A stretch of DNA of 30,992 bases, taken from positions 1 to 30,992 of the forward strand of contig CAYRMV010000024.1 in assembly GCA_964425255.1 (NCBI GenBank). Reading direction: 5' to 3'. The position numbers were made by a program, and so were the translations under genes. This DNA is from CAYRMV01 sp964425255. GTDB lineage: Bacteria > Bacteroidota > Bacteroidia > Flavobacteriales_D > Crocinitomicaceae. Shown here in pieces: positions 1 through 8,212 of the stretch; the stretch's first letter is position 1, and each line of letters starts with the position of its first letter. Below the pieces are notes generated by a model that did no database searches, was not told the origin of the DNA, and saw only the letters and a list, made by a program, of their open reading frames with translations.

Positions 1-703
1 CTTTTTTCCAAGTTAAATCACGTAAAAAAACGGCAAAAGCGGGTAAAATCAAAACCATCGGATACACACTTTTTTTGGAAAGCATCGCTAACGAAAAATA
101 GAGAAATACCCAAACCAAGTGCATCCAATGTTGCTTTGTGAAGTATTTCTCCAACGATAATCCAGCCAAAATCACAAACAAAAACGCCAAAATTTCATCT
201 CGATTTTTCAAACTGGCCACCACCTCGGAATGGATGGGGTGAATAGCAAAAAACAAGGCAATGATTGTTGCCAACAAGACATTTTTTTCACCGACCCATT
301 TCAGCAGTAACTTAAAAAAAAGGATCACACTCAAAACATACAAAATCACATTGAAAAAGTGACTAACTCCAGGCTTTTCACCAAAAAAAGCATGTTCAAT
401 CGCATACGAAACATGCACGATTGGTCGATAACCATACGCATAGCCCATCGCATCACTGTAGTAAGGAGACGTAAAAATTTCTCCAATTGCTTCCAGACCT
501 CGGGAAGTAAGTGGATGATTTTGAGTCACCAAATTATCATCCATGTTGTAGCCATTCGAAATAGTATTGGCAAAGAGTATGAATGTGATAAATCCTAAAA
601 ACAGCAGGTGTTTCCGGCTTGAAAACATACTTTTCTCCTCTTGAACAACTGTTTTTGTTTCTATTTGCTTTTTAGCAGAGTGGGAGTTTTTTGATTTTTT
701 CAT
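1..703 (-). CDS. PMT/TMTC-like membrane glycosyltransferase, N-terminal part (cut by window edge)
   Basis: The first 234 codons are present, reading from ATG at 703 to the window edge. The N-terminus is short, charged and cytoplasmic (Lys/Glu-rich to about residue 30). A membrane segment follows at about 32-47, then a loop with Asp55-Asp56 (NMDDN), then further hydrophobic segments at about 115-135, 143-155, 171-182 and beyond. The acidic pair after the first membrane helix and the HPIHSE motif at 155-160 are typical of PMT/TMTC-type glycosyltransferases, which move sugars from a lipid carrier to protein or lipid acceptors outside the cytoplasmic membrane. Bacteroidota homologues often carry C-terminal TPR repeats, which would lie outside the window. 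Its job in the adjacent polysaccharide locus is inferred from position only. An internal Met at residue 26 is an alternative start. Confidence 0.7.
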   Translation of the reverse strand, partial: MKKSKNSHSAKKQIETKTVVQEEKSMFSSRKHLLFLGFITFILFANTISNGYNMDDNLVTQNHPLTSRGLEAIGEIFTSPYYSDAMGYAYGYRPIVHVSYAIEHAFFGEKPGVSHFFNVILYVLSVILFFKLLLKWVGEKNVLLATIIALFFAIHPIHSEVVASLKNRDEILAFLFVILAGLSLEKYFTKQHWMHLVWVFLYFSLAMLSKKSVYPMVLILPAFAVFLRDLTWKK

Positions 704-732
704 CAGTTCTAAAATGATCGCGTAAATCGAAA

Positions 733-1824
733 TTATTCAAAGACAAAATAGTTTGGATATAACTTTTCTAATTTTTCTTTTACATGAAAACTATTTTTTA
801 ATACCACTTTTTTACCTACTTGAACTAACTTTAGTGCTAATGCAAGCTGCTGTGATTCTTCAAGTATATCTGTTTTAGGCTTATAAGTAACACTATCAAA
901 AGTATAAAAATCCAAATTTTTAGCTAATAACTCATTTAACTGAAAATCAAGATGTATTTGATTCACTTGTACTGTTGATTCAGATAATAAAAGATTGTAA
1001 TCGGCCATTTTAGCCGCTTGTTGCAACGCTTGATTATCTCTTGGAAAACAAGGCCCCCCAAAACCATAGCCGTAATTTAAATATTTTTTACCTATTCGAG
1101 AATCTGAGCCAATTGCTTTGAGAATATTTTCAGGCGATGCTTTCATTTTGGTTGCGAAATCACCAATTGCATTTGCGAAAGAAATCTTCATCGTTAAAAA
1201 ACAATTTGTAGCTAACTTAGTAATTTCAGCACTTGTTCTATCCATCACATGTATCTCTGGATCTGACTTACACATTTTAGCATAAATACCCAGTAAGATC
1301 TGTGTTGCATCGGGATCACCTTCCCCAATTAATAATTGATCAGGATACTGTTGATCGTGAATGATAGAACCTTGTGCGATAAACTCAGGATTATAAGTTA
1401 CTGAATAATTATGATCTTTTAATTTGAAAGCTAATTCTTCACAATACCCTGGCATTGTGGTTGCTCCAATGACAAGGTGTTTTTTATCACTTGGCACATC
1501 AAATTCGAGTAATTTTGAAACAACCTCATCGATGTACTGATGCGAAAACGACCCGTCAGGCAAAGATGGCGTTGGAACCATGATGTAAATAAATGAAATG
1601 TATTCATTAAAAATAACTTCCAAGGATGAAGTTGGGAAAAAATGAACCGCACTTTTAAAATATTCATCCACAAAAGGTTCTTGTGAAACAAACGATTTTG
1701 ATTTCAATGAGCTTATGTATGCTTCATTCGCGTCAATTCCATACACTTTATAACCTGCTCGTTCTGCGTTGAGAGCAAAACAAAGTCCAAGTCTTCCGAT
1801 ACCGATGATGGCGATTTTGTTCAT
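733..1824 (-). CDS. UDP-glucose/GDP-mannose dehydrogenase family protein, short form
   Basis: 363 residues; it likely oxidises a nucleotide sugar (NDP-hexose to NDP-uronic acid) with NAD+ in the cytoplasm. The Rossmann motif GIGRLG is at 8-13. The VPTP loop is at 83-86, NPEF at 145-148, the catalytic-type Lys203 lies in ITKLATN, and the nucleophile Cys259 in GFGGPCFPRD. These residues fit an active enzyme. The protein is about 70 residues shorter than the canonical Ugd at 28396-29709, and the loss falls in the C-terminal UDP-binding domain; the usual LAFKPDTDDIR block is replaced by a degenerate TYKPKTDI segment. The substrate may therefore differ from UDP-glucose. It lies 3 nt downstream of the glycosyltransferase at 1828, so the two are probably co-translated. 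Confidence 0.8.
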   Translation of the reverse strand: MNKIAIIGIGRLGLCFALNAERAGYKVYGIDANEAYISSLKSKSFVSQEPFVDEYFKSAVHFFPTSSLEVIFNEYISFIYIMVPTPSLPDGSFSHQYIDEVVSKLLEFDVPSDKKHLVIGATTMPGYCEELAFKLKDHNYSVTYNPEFIAQGSIIHDQQYPDQLLIGEGDPDATQILLGIYAKMCKSDPEIHVMDRTSAEITKLATNCFLTMKISFANAIGDFATKMKASPENILKAIGSDSRIGKKYLNYGYGFGGPCFPRDNQALQQAAKMADYNLLLSESTVQVNQIHLDFQLNELLAKNLDFYTFDSVTYKPKTDILEESQQLALALKLVQVGKKVVLKNSFHVKEKLEKLYPNYFVFE

Positions 1825-1827
1825 GTA

Positions 1828-2859
1828 CTACACATTAAATTCCTCAAACTGTACATCACTATACCCCCAGTTTGATTTATTAATTCCCCAATTTTTTTTA
1901 ACATTTAGTAAATGGTAACCGGTGTTTCCGACTGAATACCAATCAATACTTGGTCTTTTAATTAAAAATTGAATCATTTCTAAAGGATCTTCAAAACCTG
2001 TCCATCCTTCCTTGTGTTGAATATGAAAAGTACATTCTGATTTTTCAAAAACAACTTGTTTTAAACCCAGCGCTTTAGCTGAGATAAGTGCCATACTATC
2101 CACGTGCAAACTATATAAGTCAATCTCTACATAACCATCGATTTTGATCCAATCTTCTTTACTCATCATTGTAAAATCACCACACGCCATGAAATCTAGC
2201 TGATGTAAGTTTTGTTGCTCTTTGTTCCAAATAATCTTCTTGACTGATTTTGCAAAAAAATCAATCGTTATAGCGATACTATCAAAAAAATACATCCAAT
2301 TTGGAAGATTAGTGGTAATGTGAATGTGTCGCGGATTTTTTCCGTGTCTTACAATGATGTTTTGTTTCGCAAATGATAATTGTTCATCAAACGTGGCAAG
2401 TTCCATCACATCTTTTGGTATATCACAGCGATTAGCTCGATAAAATTCATTCTTTTTTAATTCTTTTCTTACAAGTCGTTCAATCAATTCGCTTGAAAAC
2501 AACAAATCAATATTAGTACACAATACAAACTCACCTTTCGCCCTACGAATACCAACATTCTTTGCAATCATTTGATATAGAGGAATTGTATCTTTATAGC
2601 GAAATGTTTGTTGAATTGAACTTGGAACTATAATAAAACGTATACTCAAAAAGATGTTGTTTTTGATAATCAAACTCTCTTTCAAAAACGGTTTATCTGA
2701 TGGTGGATTCCATTCAACGATAATAAGTTCAGATTTTAATTTAAATTTGTTGGTCTGAAAAATCAAACCATTTAAAAAAGTTTGTGTACGTTTAAGCAAA
2801 TCTCCCCCATGATTATCATTTCGAGTTGTAACCACAAAAGACAAATAATATTCATGCAT
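1828..2859 (-). CDS. GT-A-type glycosyltransferase
   Basis: 343 residues from ATG at 2859. An upstream in-frame start at 2889 is possible but would run into the divergent gene. The N-terminus (SFVVTTRND, then LIIVEWNPP near residue 50) looks like the nucleotide-binding half of a GT-A glycosyltransferase. A CTNIDLLF segment takes the place of the DxD metal site, and GDFTMMSKEDW in the C-terminal half resembles the acceptor-site region of such enzymes. I recognise the type as a conserved family in polysaccharide loci but cannot name donor or acceptor. It is soluble, with no signal peptide. Only 17 nt separate its ATG from the ATG of the divergent methyltransferase, so any promoters must overlap the coding ends. 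It is followed directly by the nucleotide-sugar dehydrogenase. Confidence 0.65.
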   Translation of the reverse strand: MHEYYLSFVVTTRNDNHGGDLLKRTQTFLNGLIFQTNKFKLKSELIIVEWNPPSDKPFLKESLIIKNNIFLSIRFIIVPSSIQQTFRYKDTIPLYQMIAKNVGIRRAKGEFVLCTNIDLLFSSELIERLVRKELKKNEFYRANRCDIPKDVMELATFDEQLSFAKQNIIVRHGKNPRHIHITTNLPNWMYFFDSIAITIDFFAKSVKKIIWNKEQQNLHQLDFMACGDFTMMSKEDWIKIDGYVEIDLYSLHVDSMALISAKALGLKQVVFEKSECTFHIQHKEGWTGFEDPLEMIQFLIKRPSIDWYSVGNTGYHLLNVKKNWGINKSNWGYSDVQFEEFNV

Positions 2860-2876
2860 TGAGTAGTAAATTTGAT

Positions 2877-3593
2877 ATGAAAGAAACAAATATAATCAAA
2901 AAAAATGGTTCTCGTTGGAATAAACTTCCCGCTGGAAAATTAAGATTGAATATTTTATTTTTAACTAAATTTCCAGATTTTCTACTGAAAATCTTTTACA
3001 ATTATTTCGCTCGGAAATGGAAACGGGAACGTGGATGGGAACACAATAGATATAAATCACTCTTTGAGGGGAAAGATGTTTTAGAAATTGGCAGTGGTCT
3101 GGGATATGATAGTTTGGTCTATTCTACCACATGTAAGAGTTATACGCATGCAGAATTAAACAATAATCAACTTGGTTTTTTAAACCGAATTCATCAATTA
3201 TACCAAACTCAAATTTCTATTTATTTTGAACTACTTGAAGATCCATTTAAACATACCTTTAGTAGGTCATTTGATGCCTTTTACGCACATGGAGTTTTGC
3301 ACCACATCCCTTTTGAGGAAGCAAAAATGCAATTTCAAAATATTGATAAATTTCTGAAAACAGGTTCCGCGGTTGTTTTTTTAATGTACCCGAAAGAAAG
3401 ATGGGTTCTAGCAGGAAGTCCATCTTTTGAGAAATTTGGAGACTACACAGATGGTGGTTGTCCGTGGACAGAATATTATGACACAGAAAAAATCAAAGCT
3501 TTAGTTGGTGACAACTATGAATTAACTTTTGAATACAAATGGGGGTATAATTGTACAGAATTTGTGAATTTTGAATTTATCAAGAAAGGTTAG
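2877..3593 (+). CDS. class I SAM-dependent methyltransferase
   Basis: 238 residues from ATG at 2877; a TTG 18 nt upstream is in frame but less likely. Motif I of class I methyltransferases is clear (VLEIGSGLGYD, about residues 60-70), followed by a post-I acidic position. The segment AHGVLHHIPFEEA near residue 140 is the usual motif around strand 4-5. A sugar or lipid-linked acceptor is expected from the setting, but the sequence does not reveal it. Several polysaccharide loci use such enzymes to O-methylate a residue or to cap the growing chain, so a terminating role for this ABC-exported polymer is possible but unproven. The gene stands alone on the plus strand inside a minus-strand locus. 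Its TAG stop overlaps the TAA of the convergent epimerase gene (shared bases 3590-3593). Confidence 0.75.
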   Translation: MKETNIIKKNGSRWNKLPAGKLRLNILFLTKFPDFLLKIFYNYFARKWKRERGWEHNRYKSLFEGKDVLEIGSGLGYDSLVYSTTCKSYTHAELNNNQLGFLNRIHQLYQTQISIYFELLEDPFKHTFSRSFDAFYAHGVLHHIPFEEAKMQFQNIDKFLKTGSAVVFLMYPKERWVLAGSPSFEKFGDYTDGGCPWTEYYDTEKIKALVGDNYELTFEYKWGYNCTEFVNFEFIKKG

Positions 3594-4552
3594 TTTTTTG
3601 CTTGTTTTGCTATCCAATTGTATGTAACTGAAATACCTTCCAGTAGAGACCAAGTCGGTTGCCAGCCTAATTTTTGACGTACAATCCGATTATCTGAACA
3701 TCTTCCTCGAACACCAGTTGGCCCATCAACATACGAAATCGCTAGTTTCTTTCCACTAAGCTTGATAATCATTTTTGCAAAATCTTGAATGGAAATCATT
3801 TCTTCAGATCCAATATTTACAGGTCCAAAAAAATCTTCAGTTTCCATAAATTTCTCAATGGCGTCCAAGCAATCATCGATGTATAAGAACGAACGCGTTT
3901 GCAAACCATCTCCCCAAATTTCGATATCCGTTCCATCTATTGCTTCAATCACTTTCCGACATAAAGCAGCTGGCGCTTTTTCTTTTCCATTATTCCAAGC
4001 ACCATTTGGCCCATAGACGTTATGAAAACGTGCAATTTTAACATTCAATCCTTCGTTTTTGCGAAATGATAGATACAAGCGCTCACTAAATAATTTTTCC
4101 CATCCATATTCACTATCTGGTTGTGCAGGGTAGGCTGAATCTTCAGAACAAAGTGGATTAGTTGGATCCATTTGATTAAACTCGGGGTAAATACACGCAG
4201 AAGATGCGTAAAATAATTTCTTTACTTTTCGTTCAGATGCAATTTTAGCCACATGCAAATTTATTAGTGCTGAATTGTGTAGGATTGTTGCGTCATGTTC
4301 CCCAGTAAAAACATAGCCTGCTCCTCCCATATCGGCTGCAAGTTGGTATATTTCATCGATATTATCCCCGATTACTTGTTTCACAAATTCAATGGCTCGT
4401 AAATCACCGATTACAAATTCATCAGCATCAGACACTTCAAATTCAGGATACTTCAAATCCACTGCGATCACATAATTCCCCCCTGATTTTAAACGTCTTA
4501 CTAAATGTGAACCGATAAATCCACCGGCACCAAGGATGATGACTTTTTTCAT
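3590..4552 (-). CDS. GDP-mannose 3,5-epimerase-like SDR enzyme
   Basis: 320 residues, the usual length of an extended short-chain dehydrogenase. The NAD-binding motif GAGGFIG is at 8-14. The body matches GDP-mannose 3,5-epimerase (GME) closely: ADMGGAGY at 73-80, SSACIYPEF at 117-125, RFHNVYGPNG at 175-184, EKAPAALCRK at 191-200 and WGDGLQTRSF at 213-222. The expected catalytic residues are Cys120, Tyr149, Lys153 and Lys192. Their spacing (29, 4 and 39 residues) equals that of plant GME (Cys145, Tyr174, Lys178, Lys217, from memory). GME converts GDP-D-mannose to GDP-L-galactose (and GDP-L-gulose). In this locus the product would be a glycosyl donor for the exported polysaccharide rather than an ascorbate precursor. 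It lies 27 nt after the upstream glycosyltransferase stop. Confidence 0.85.
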   Translation of the reverse strand: MKKVIILGAGGFIGSHLVRRLKSGGNYVIAVDLKYPEFEVSDADEFVIGDLRAIEFVKQVIGDNIDEIYQLAADMGGAGYVFTGEHDATILHNSALINLHVAKIASERKVKKLFYASSACIYPEFNQMDPTNPLCSEDSAYPAQPDSEYGWEKLFSERLYLSFRKNEGLNVKIARFHNVYGPNGAWNNGKEKAPAALCRKVIEAIDGTDIEIWGDGLQTRSFLYIDDCLDAIEKFMETEDFFGPVNIGSEEMISIQDFAKMIIKLSGKKLAISYVDGPTGVRGRCSDNRIVRQKLGWQPTWSLLEGISVTYNWIAKQAKN

Positions 4553-4579
4553 TCTAATTATTTTTTTTTTCGAATAAAT

Positions 4580-5539
4580 TCAATCAAATTGTTTTCTATA
4601 CTTCCAGACATACCATAAAAAAGAAGTAGTTTTAAAAAAACTATACCTTGAGTAATTTAAAGCACATTTTAATATAAACTTTGTTGATTTTTTTTTCTGT
4701 GACTTCAATAGTATCAGTCCGTAATATTCTTTAGAGATCAACTCATACAACATATATCTATAATATGGCTTATTGTAAAATTCATTCTTGAAAAGATGTT
4801 TCAATAATTTTATTTTATCTGAAAGGTAACTGTGGAACAATGTGTTTTTTGTTTCACTATTTGGATGATCTGAATAAACAGACCATGCAACATTTTGAAA
4901 ATAAATTTTTCCTTTAGAAGCCAAGATAACATTAAAATACCAATCCAAATTAAAGTTAATATTTTTTATATTTTTTATTTCTGTGGAAAGCTCAAAATTC
5001 CTCCAAACTAAGGTGCAATTCTGGATGTAGGTTTGCCCGATTAATAATTCATAGGGTTGAATTTCATTGGAAGAATACTTTGTAAACTGTGAAATATATT
5101 TAAAATTGGATTTTGATTGTAATTTGGCAATTGCATTTTCTCCATCAATATCAAATGACTCAATAAGCGCATCGTGGCAACAAGCAATGTAGTCTGGATG
5201 TGATTCTAAAAAATCGATTTGTTTTTGTAATTTTGATTTCTCAATCCAATAATCATCTCCATCACTTATCGTAACATATCTTCCTGTTAAATTAGGTATG
5301 AAATTTTCAAGTGCATGTAGCTGACCTCTATTTTGATCATTCTTGAATAGTGTTATTTTATTTGGATAAATTGCTTGATATTTTTCAATAATCTGTACAG
5401 TTTGATCGGTGGAACAATCGTCATTGATAAATACCTTAAAAGAGTAAGATAGTTCTTGCATGAAAATACCATCTAAAACTTTTTCGATAAATTGCTCGTG
5501 GTTATAGGCTAGGATACATATCGAAATAATTTCATTCAT
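4580..5539 (-). CDS. family 2 glycosyltransferase
   Basis: 319 residues. The GT2 signature is complete at the N-terminus: SICILAYNHEQFIEKVLDGI at about 6-25, NDDCSTD at 39-45 for nucleotide binding, and the metal-binding DGDD at 93-96 within ISDGDDYW. The C-terminal half is rich in Lys, Tyr and Phe, without convincing membrane helices, so it is probably a soluble or peripherally attached enzyme at the cytoplasmic face. It should add one sugar of the repeat unit; donor and linkage are not readable. The gene is visibly more AT-rich, with long A/T runs, than the housekeeping genes further right, which would agree with acquisition by transfer. It is followed 27 nt later by the GME-like epimerase on the same strand. 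Confidence 0.85.
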   Translation of the reverse strand: MNEIISICILAYNHEQFIEKVLDGIFMQELSYSFKVFINDDCSTDQTVQIIEKYQAIYPNKITLFKNDQNRGQLHALENFIPNLTGRYVTISDGDDYWIEKSKLQKQIDFLESHPDYIACCHDALIESFDIDGENAIAKLQSKSNFKYISQFTKYSSNEIQPYELLIGQTYIQNCTLVWRNFELSTEIKNIKNINFNLDWYFNVILASKGKIYFQNVAWSVYSDHPNSETKNTLFHSYLSDKIKLLKHLFKNEFYNKPYYRYMLYELISKEYYGLILLKSQKKKSTKFILKCALNYSRYSFFKTTSFLWYVWKYRKQFD

Positions 5540-5620
5540 ATTATCTTAAGTTCAAGACCAGAAATATATCAAATAAAACTATTTATTTGTATTTTTATCT
5601 TAAACTATTGCTTTAAATTC

Positions 5621-6472
5621 ATGATTAGAACAAATAAAACTATTGAATTTCAGATTGATGATAAAAAATATGAATTTTCGGTCAATGATGCCGTTTTTGG
5701 AATCGGTAAAAACGAGATACTTTCACAACCTTATTCAGACATTACTTATCAACAAGACTGGTACCATTCAGGTTATACGGAAATAACTTTTTTAACCAAA
5801 AACGAATTCGATAAATTAAAGCAAGAGATCACATATAACATTCAACAGCTTACAGAACAGGAATTAAATAAAAAAATCACTTCTTTCTCACTAGAATCAT
5901 ATCACCATTTTGTGAAGAACAATGAAACTCATTTTAAGATTGTTTCCAAAACCAGAAATTTATTCGAAGAGAATGTCACCATTGATCTCAATGAATTAAA
6001 AAAAAGGATCGAACGATTGATGAGTTGTAAATTGACAGATGTTGTTCCTGACACCGACTACAAATTGCATATTATTATTCGCATAAACCGACCTGACTCA
6101 ACTGATTTTAATCCGCCTCACAAGGATATTTATGAGTTTTATGATGATCACAGGATAAAACCAAAAATGATTAATTGTTGGATTCCGGTTGCAGGTGTAA
6201 CAGAAAATACTGCTTTACCAATCGCTCCTGGGAGCCACCTGATTAATGAAAATCAAGTAATCAGAACATTTAACGGTGGAATTTTTGAAGGAAATACGTA
6301 CCGCGTCCGAATCGTAAAACAGTGGGGAAATTCTAATAAACTCATCCGGTCAACTGTAAAATACGGACAAGTACTCTTATTTTCTCCCTATCTGATACAC
6401 GGTGCAGCACTGAACAGGGAGAAAGATCAGACTAGGGTAGCATTAGAACTTCGCTTATTTGAAGCTAAATAA
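5621..6472 (+). CDS. PhyH-like Fe(II)/2-oxoglutarate oxygenase
   Basis: 283 residues. The C-terminal half carries a plausible facial triad: His167-x-Asp169 in PPHKDIYEF and distal His260 in PYLIHGAALN, followed by an Arg near 270 (TRVALELRL) suited to bind 2-oxoglutarate. Between them lies NTALPIAPGSH, a turn typical of phytanoyl-CoA dioxygenase (PhyH) relatives. The N-terminal 120 residues are not recognised and may form a substrate or partner domain. Such enzymes hydroxylate a wide range of small molecules; in this locus a sugar nucleotide, an acyl group or a lipid-linked sugar could be the target, but that is inference. It stands alone on the plus strand, and its last 8 nt overlap the end of the convergent NeuD-like gene. 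Confidence 0.65.
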   Translation: MIRTNKTIEFQIDDKKYEFSVNDAVFGIGKNEILSQPYSDITYQQDWYHSGYTEITFLTKNEFDKLKQEITYNIQQLTEQELNKKITSFSLESYHHFVKNNETHFKIVSKTRNLFEENVTIDLNELKKRIERLMSCKLTDVVPDTDYKLHIIIRINRPDSTDFNPPHKDIYEFYDDHRIKPKMINCWIPVAGVTENTALPIAPGSHLINENQVIRTFNGGIFEGNTYRVRIVKQWGNSNKLIRSTVKYGQVLLFSPYLIHGAALNREKDQTRVALELRLFEAK

Positions 6473-7073
6473 GTAGGGTTCCGTCCGACACATCTTCCGT
6501 TACCAGCTTATTCATCCCAATTTTTACATTATTTCCTATTTTCACATTAGGCATTACAGTAACTCCGGTAGCCAGCACACAATTTTCTCCTATTACAGCA
6601 TTTCCCAATAGTTTTACATCTGGTGAAAGCGTCGTATATTTCCCAATTTTCACATCGTGACCAATCATACATCTCACGTTTATAAACACCCCCTCTTCAA
6701 TTACTACATCACTAGAAACCTGACAGTTCAACTGAATAATCACTCCTTTTTCAGAAATCGAAGAATATTGACTAATAAGCGACTGTGAACAAATGTAAGA
6801 GAAATTATATCCTCCAATCGATTCCAATTGTCGATTTATCTCTTTTCTTTTTCGCGGTGAGCCAATCGCAGTAACATAAAACGGAGAGACTTCCTTAAAC
6901 CGTTTTTGCAAGCCCTCTATAGAAGTGATGATTTCGTAATGGTCATATAATTTGGCTTCCTGAATATCTGAAACGTTATCAAAGAGGGCAACGCCCCGAA
7001 TGTAATTTTCATATCGGAAAATATCGATTAAATCTTTTGCCAATCCGGAAGCTCCAATTAATGTAATAATCAT
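6465..7073 (-). CDS. NeuD/PglD-like sugar O- or N-acyltransferase (left-handed beta helix)
   Basis: 202 residues, the size of the NeuD/PglD family. The N-terminal PglD-type Rossmann part (TLIGASGLAKDLIDIF at 4-19) binds the sugar nucleotide. From about residue 100 onward there are hexapeptide repeats of the left-handed beta helix, with the probable catalytic His139 in MIGHDVKIG. Members transfer acetyl from acetyl-CoA to an amino or hydroxyl group of a UDP-sugar or of sialic acid. No sialic acid genes are seen nearby, so a UDP-amino sugar or another surface sugar is more likely here. It lies 32 nt downstream of the ABC ATPase gene on the same strand, suggesting one transcript. Confidence 0.8.
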   Translation of the reverse strand: MIITLIGASGLAKDLIDIFRYENYIRGVALFDNVSDIQEAKLYDHYEIITSIEGLQKRFKEVSPFYVTAIGSPRKRKEINRQLESIGGYNFSYICSQSLISQYSSISEKGVIIQLNCQVSSDVVIEEGVFINVRCMIGHDVKIGKYTTLSPDVKLLGNAVIGENCVLATGVTVMPNVKIGNNVKIGMNKLVTEDVSDGTLLI

Positions 7074-7105
7074 AATCTAATGACTTTTTTAAAATTACTT
7101 ATTGT

Positions 7106-7996
7106 TTAACTAATTATATTTTTCTGTTTTTGCTGACAATGAACAGACAAGTGAAACTCATTTGTTTCTATCTGAAAATCAAATTGTTTTTTATCCTGAC
7201 TGATCCCATGTGTCGCTATATACTCTTTTACAAGAACGTCAATTGGATTATAAGAATCCAGACTTTCCTCTACGATTTTTTTCTCGTTAAAGGTAATTAT
7301 TCGATCAAATAAACGATGGATCTGTAGAAGATCGTGCGTAACGACTAACTGTGTCTTCTTTCCAAGCAACATTTGGCTTCGTACTTTAATCCTCTCCCTA
7401 AACTCTGCATCCCCCACACTCAACACTTCATCCAATAAATACACGTCAAAATCCAAATGGGCCATGATCGAAAATGCCAAACGCAAATACATTCCATTAG
7501 AATAATTTTTTACGGGTTCGTCAATGAATTTTTCGATACCTGAAAATTTGATGATTTCATCCAACTTTGCTTCGATTTCTTTTTTGGCGAAACCATGAAT
7601 TTGTCCGTTTAAAAAAACATTTTCTCGGCCACATAATTCGGGATGAAAGCCCGCACCAATATCCAAAATACTGGCTACTCGGCCCTTTATTTGAACGGAA
7701 CCCGACGTTGGTTTCGTTACTCCCGCTAAAATTTTCAGAAGGGTACTTTTACCACTACCATTCGGTCCGATGATCCCGACTGATTCGCCTCGCTTTATTT
7801 CAAATGAAACATCTTTCAACGCCCAATGCTCCTGAGTGCTGTTCCCAAATTCATCCTCAACGGGATGCCGAAGTGGATATACTTTGGATAAATTTTCGAC
7901 TCGAATGACAACGTCTTCTTTCACTTCTGTTTTTTTTACGGCTTCGCCATCTTCAGTCACACAAAAAAGCGCGACTAAACCATGGAAAAAACGCAC
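7106..7996 (-). CDS. polysaccharide ABC exporter, ATP-binding subunit (Wzt/TagH-type)
   Basis: This subunit drives export of a lipid-linked polysaccharide through the inner membrane with the permease at 9159. Numbering from the GTG at 7996 (296 residues): Walker A GPNGSGKST at 77-85, the Wzt-typical IKGRVASILDIGAGFHPELCGREN at about 103-126, the signature YSNGMYLRLAF at 165-175, Walker B DVYLLDE at 184-190 and the switch His in VVTHD. The tail after residue 265 is only about 30 residues, so the large C-terminal carbohydrate-binding domain of O9a-type Wzt is absent. A second GTG at 7960 (284 residues) is an equally plausible start; no ATG fits. The AbiEii-type pair separates it from its permease, so it may now need its own promoter in 7997-8212. 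Confidence 0.88.
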   Translation of the reverse strand: MRFFHGLVALFCVTEDGEAVKKTEVKEDVVIRVENLSKVYPLRHPVEDEFGNSTQEHWALKDVSFEIKRGESVGIIGPNGSGKSTLLKILAGVTKPTSGSVQIKGRVASILDIGAGFHPELCGRENVFLNGQIHGFAKKEIEAKLDEIIKFSGIEKFIDEPVKNYSNGMYLRLAFSIMAHLDFDVYLLDEVLSVGDAEFRERIKVRSQMLLGKKTQLVVTHDLLQIHRLFDRIITFNEKKIVEESLDSYNPIDVLVKEYIATHGISQDKKQFDFQIETNEFHLSVHCQQKQKNIIS

Positions 7997-8212
7997 TATT
8001 ACTGGAAAAAATTGAAATTACAACTGATTTTGTAGTAGTACGATATTGTAACGTAAAAATACGATTTTTTTTGGAAAAAAGTAAGAAAAGTTAAAATTTT
8101 AGCTCTCGACTCGCTATTGATGTCAATTTGTTAAAAATTACTCATCTACAGGTAATTACTATTCAAAACAAGTTGTTTTAAATACGAACAATTGAACAAA
8201 TAGATCCCTTGA

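Noticed and set aside
359..598. Plus-strand open frame of 79 codons
   Set aside because: Antisense to the PMT/TMTC-like gene, whose minus-strand translation has clear membrane segments and motifs.
7997..8212. Possible mobile-element boundary or direct repeats flanking the AbiEii-type pair
   Set aside because: No matching direct or inverted repeats were found by eye at the two sides of the pair.
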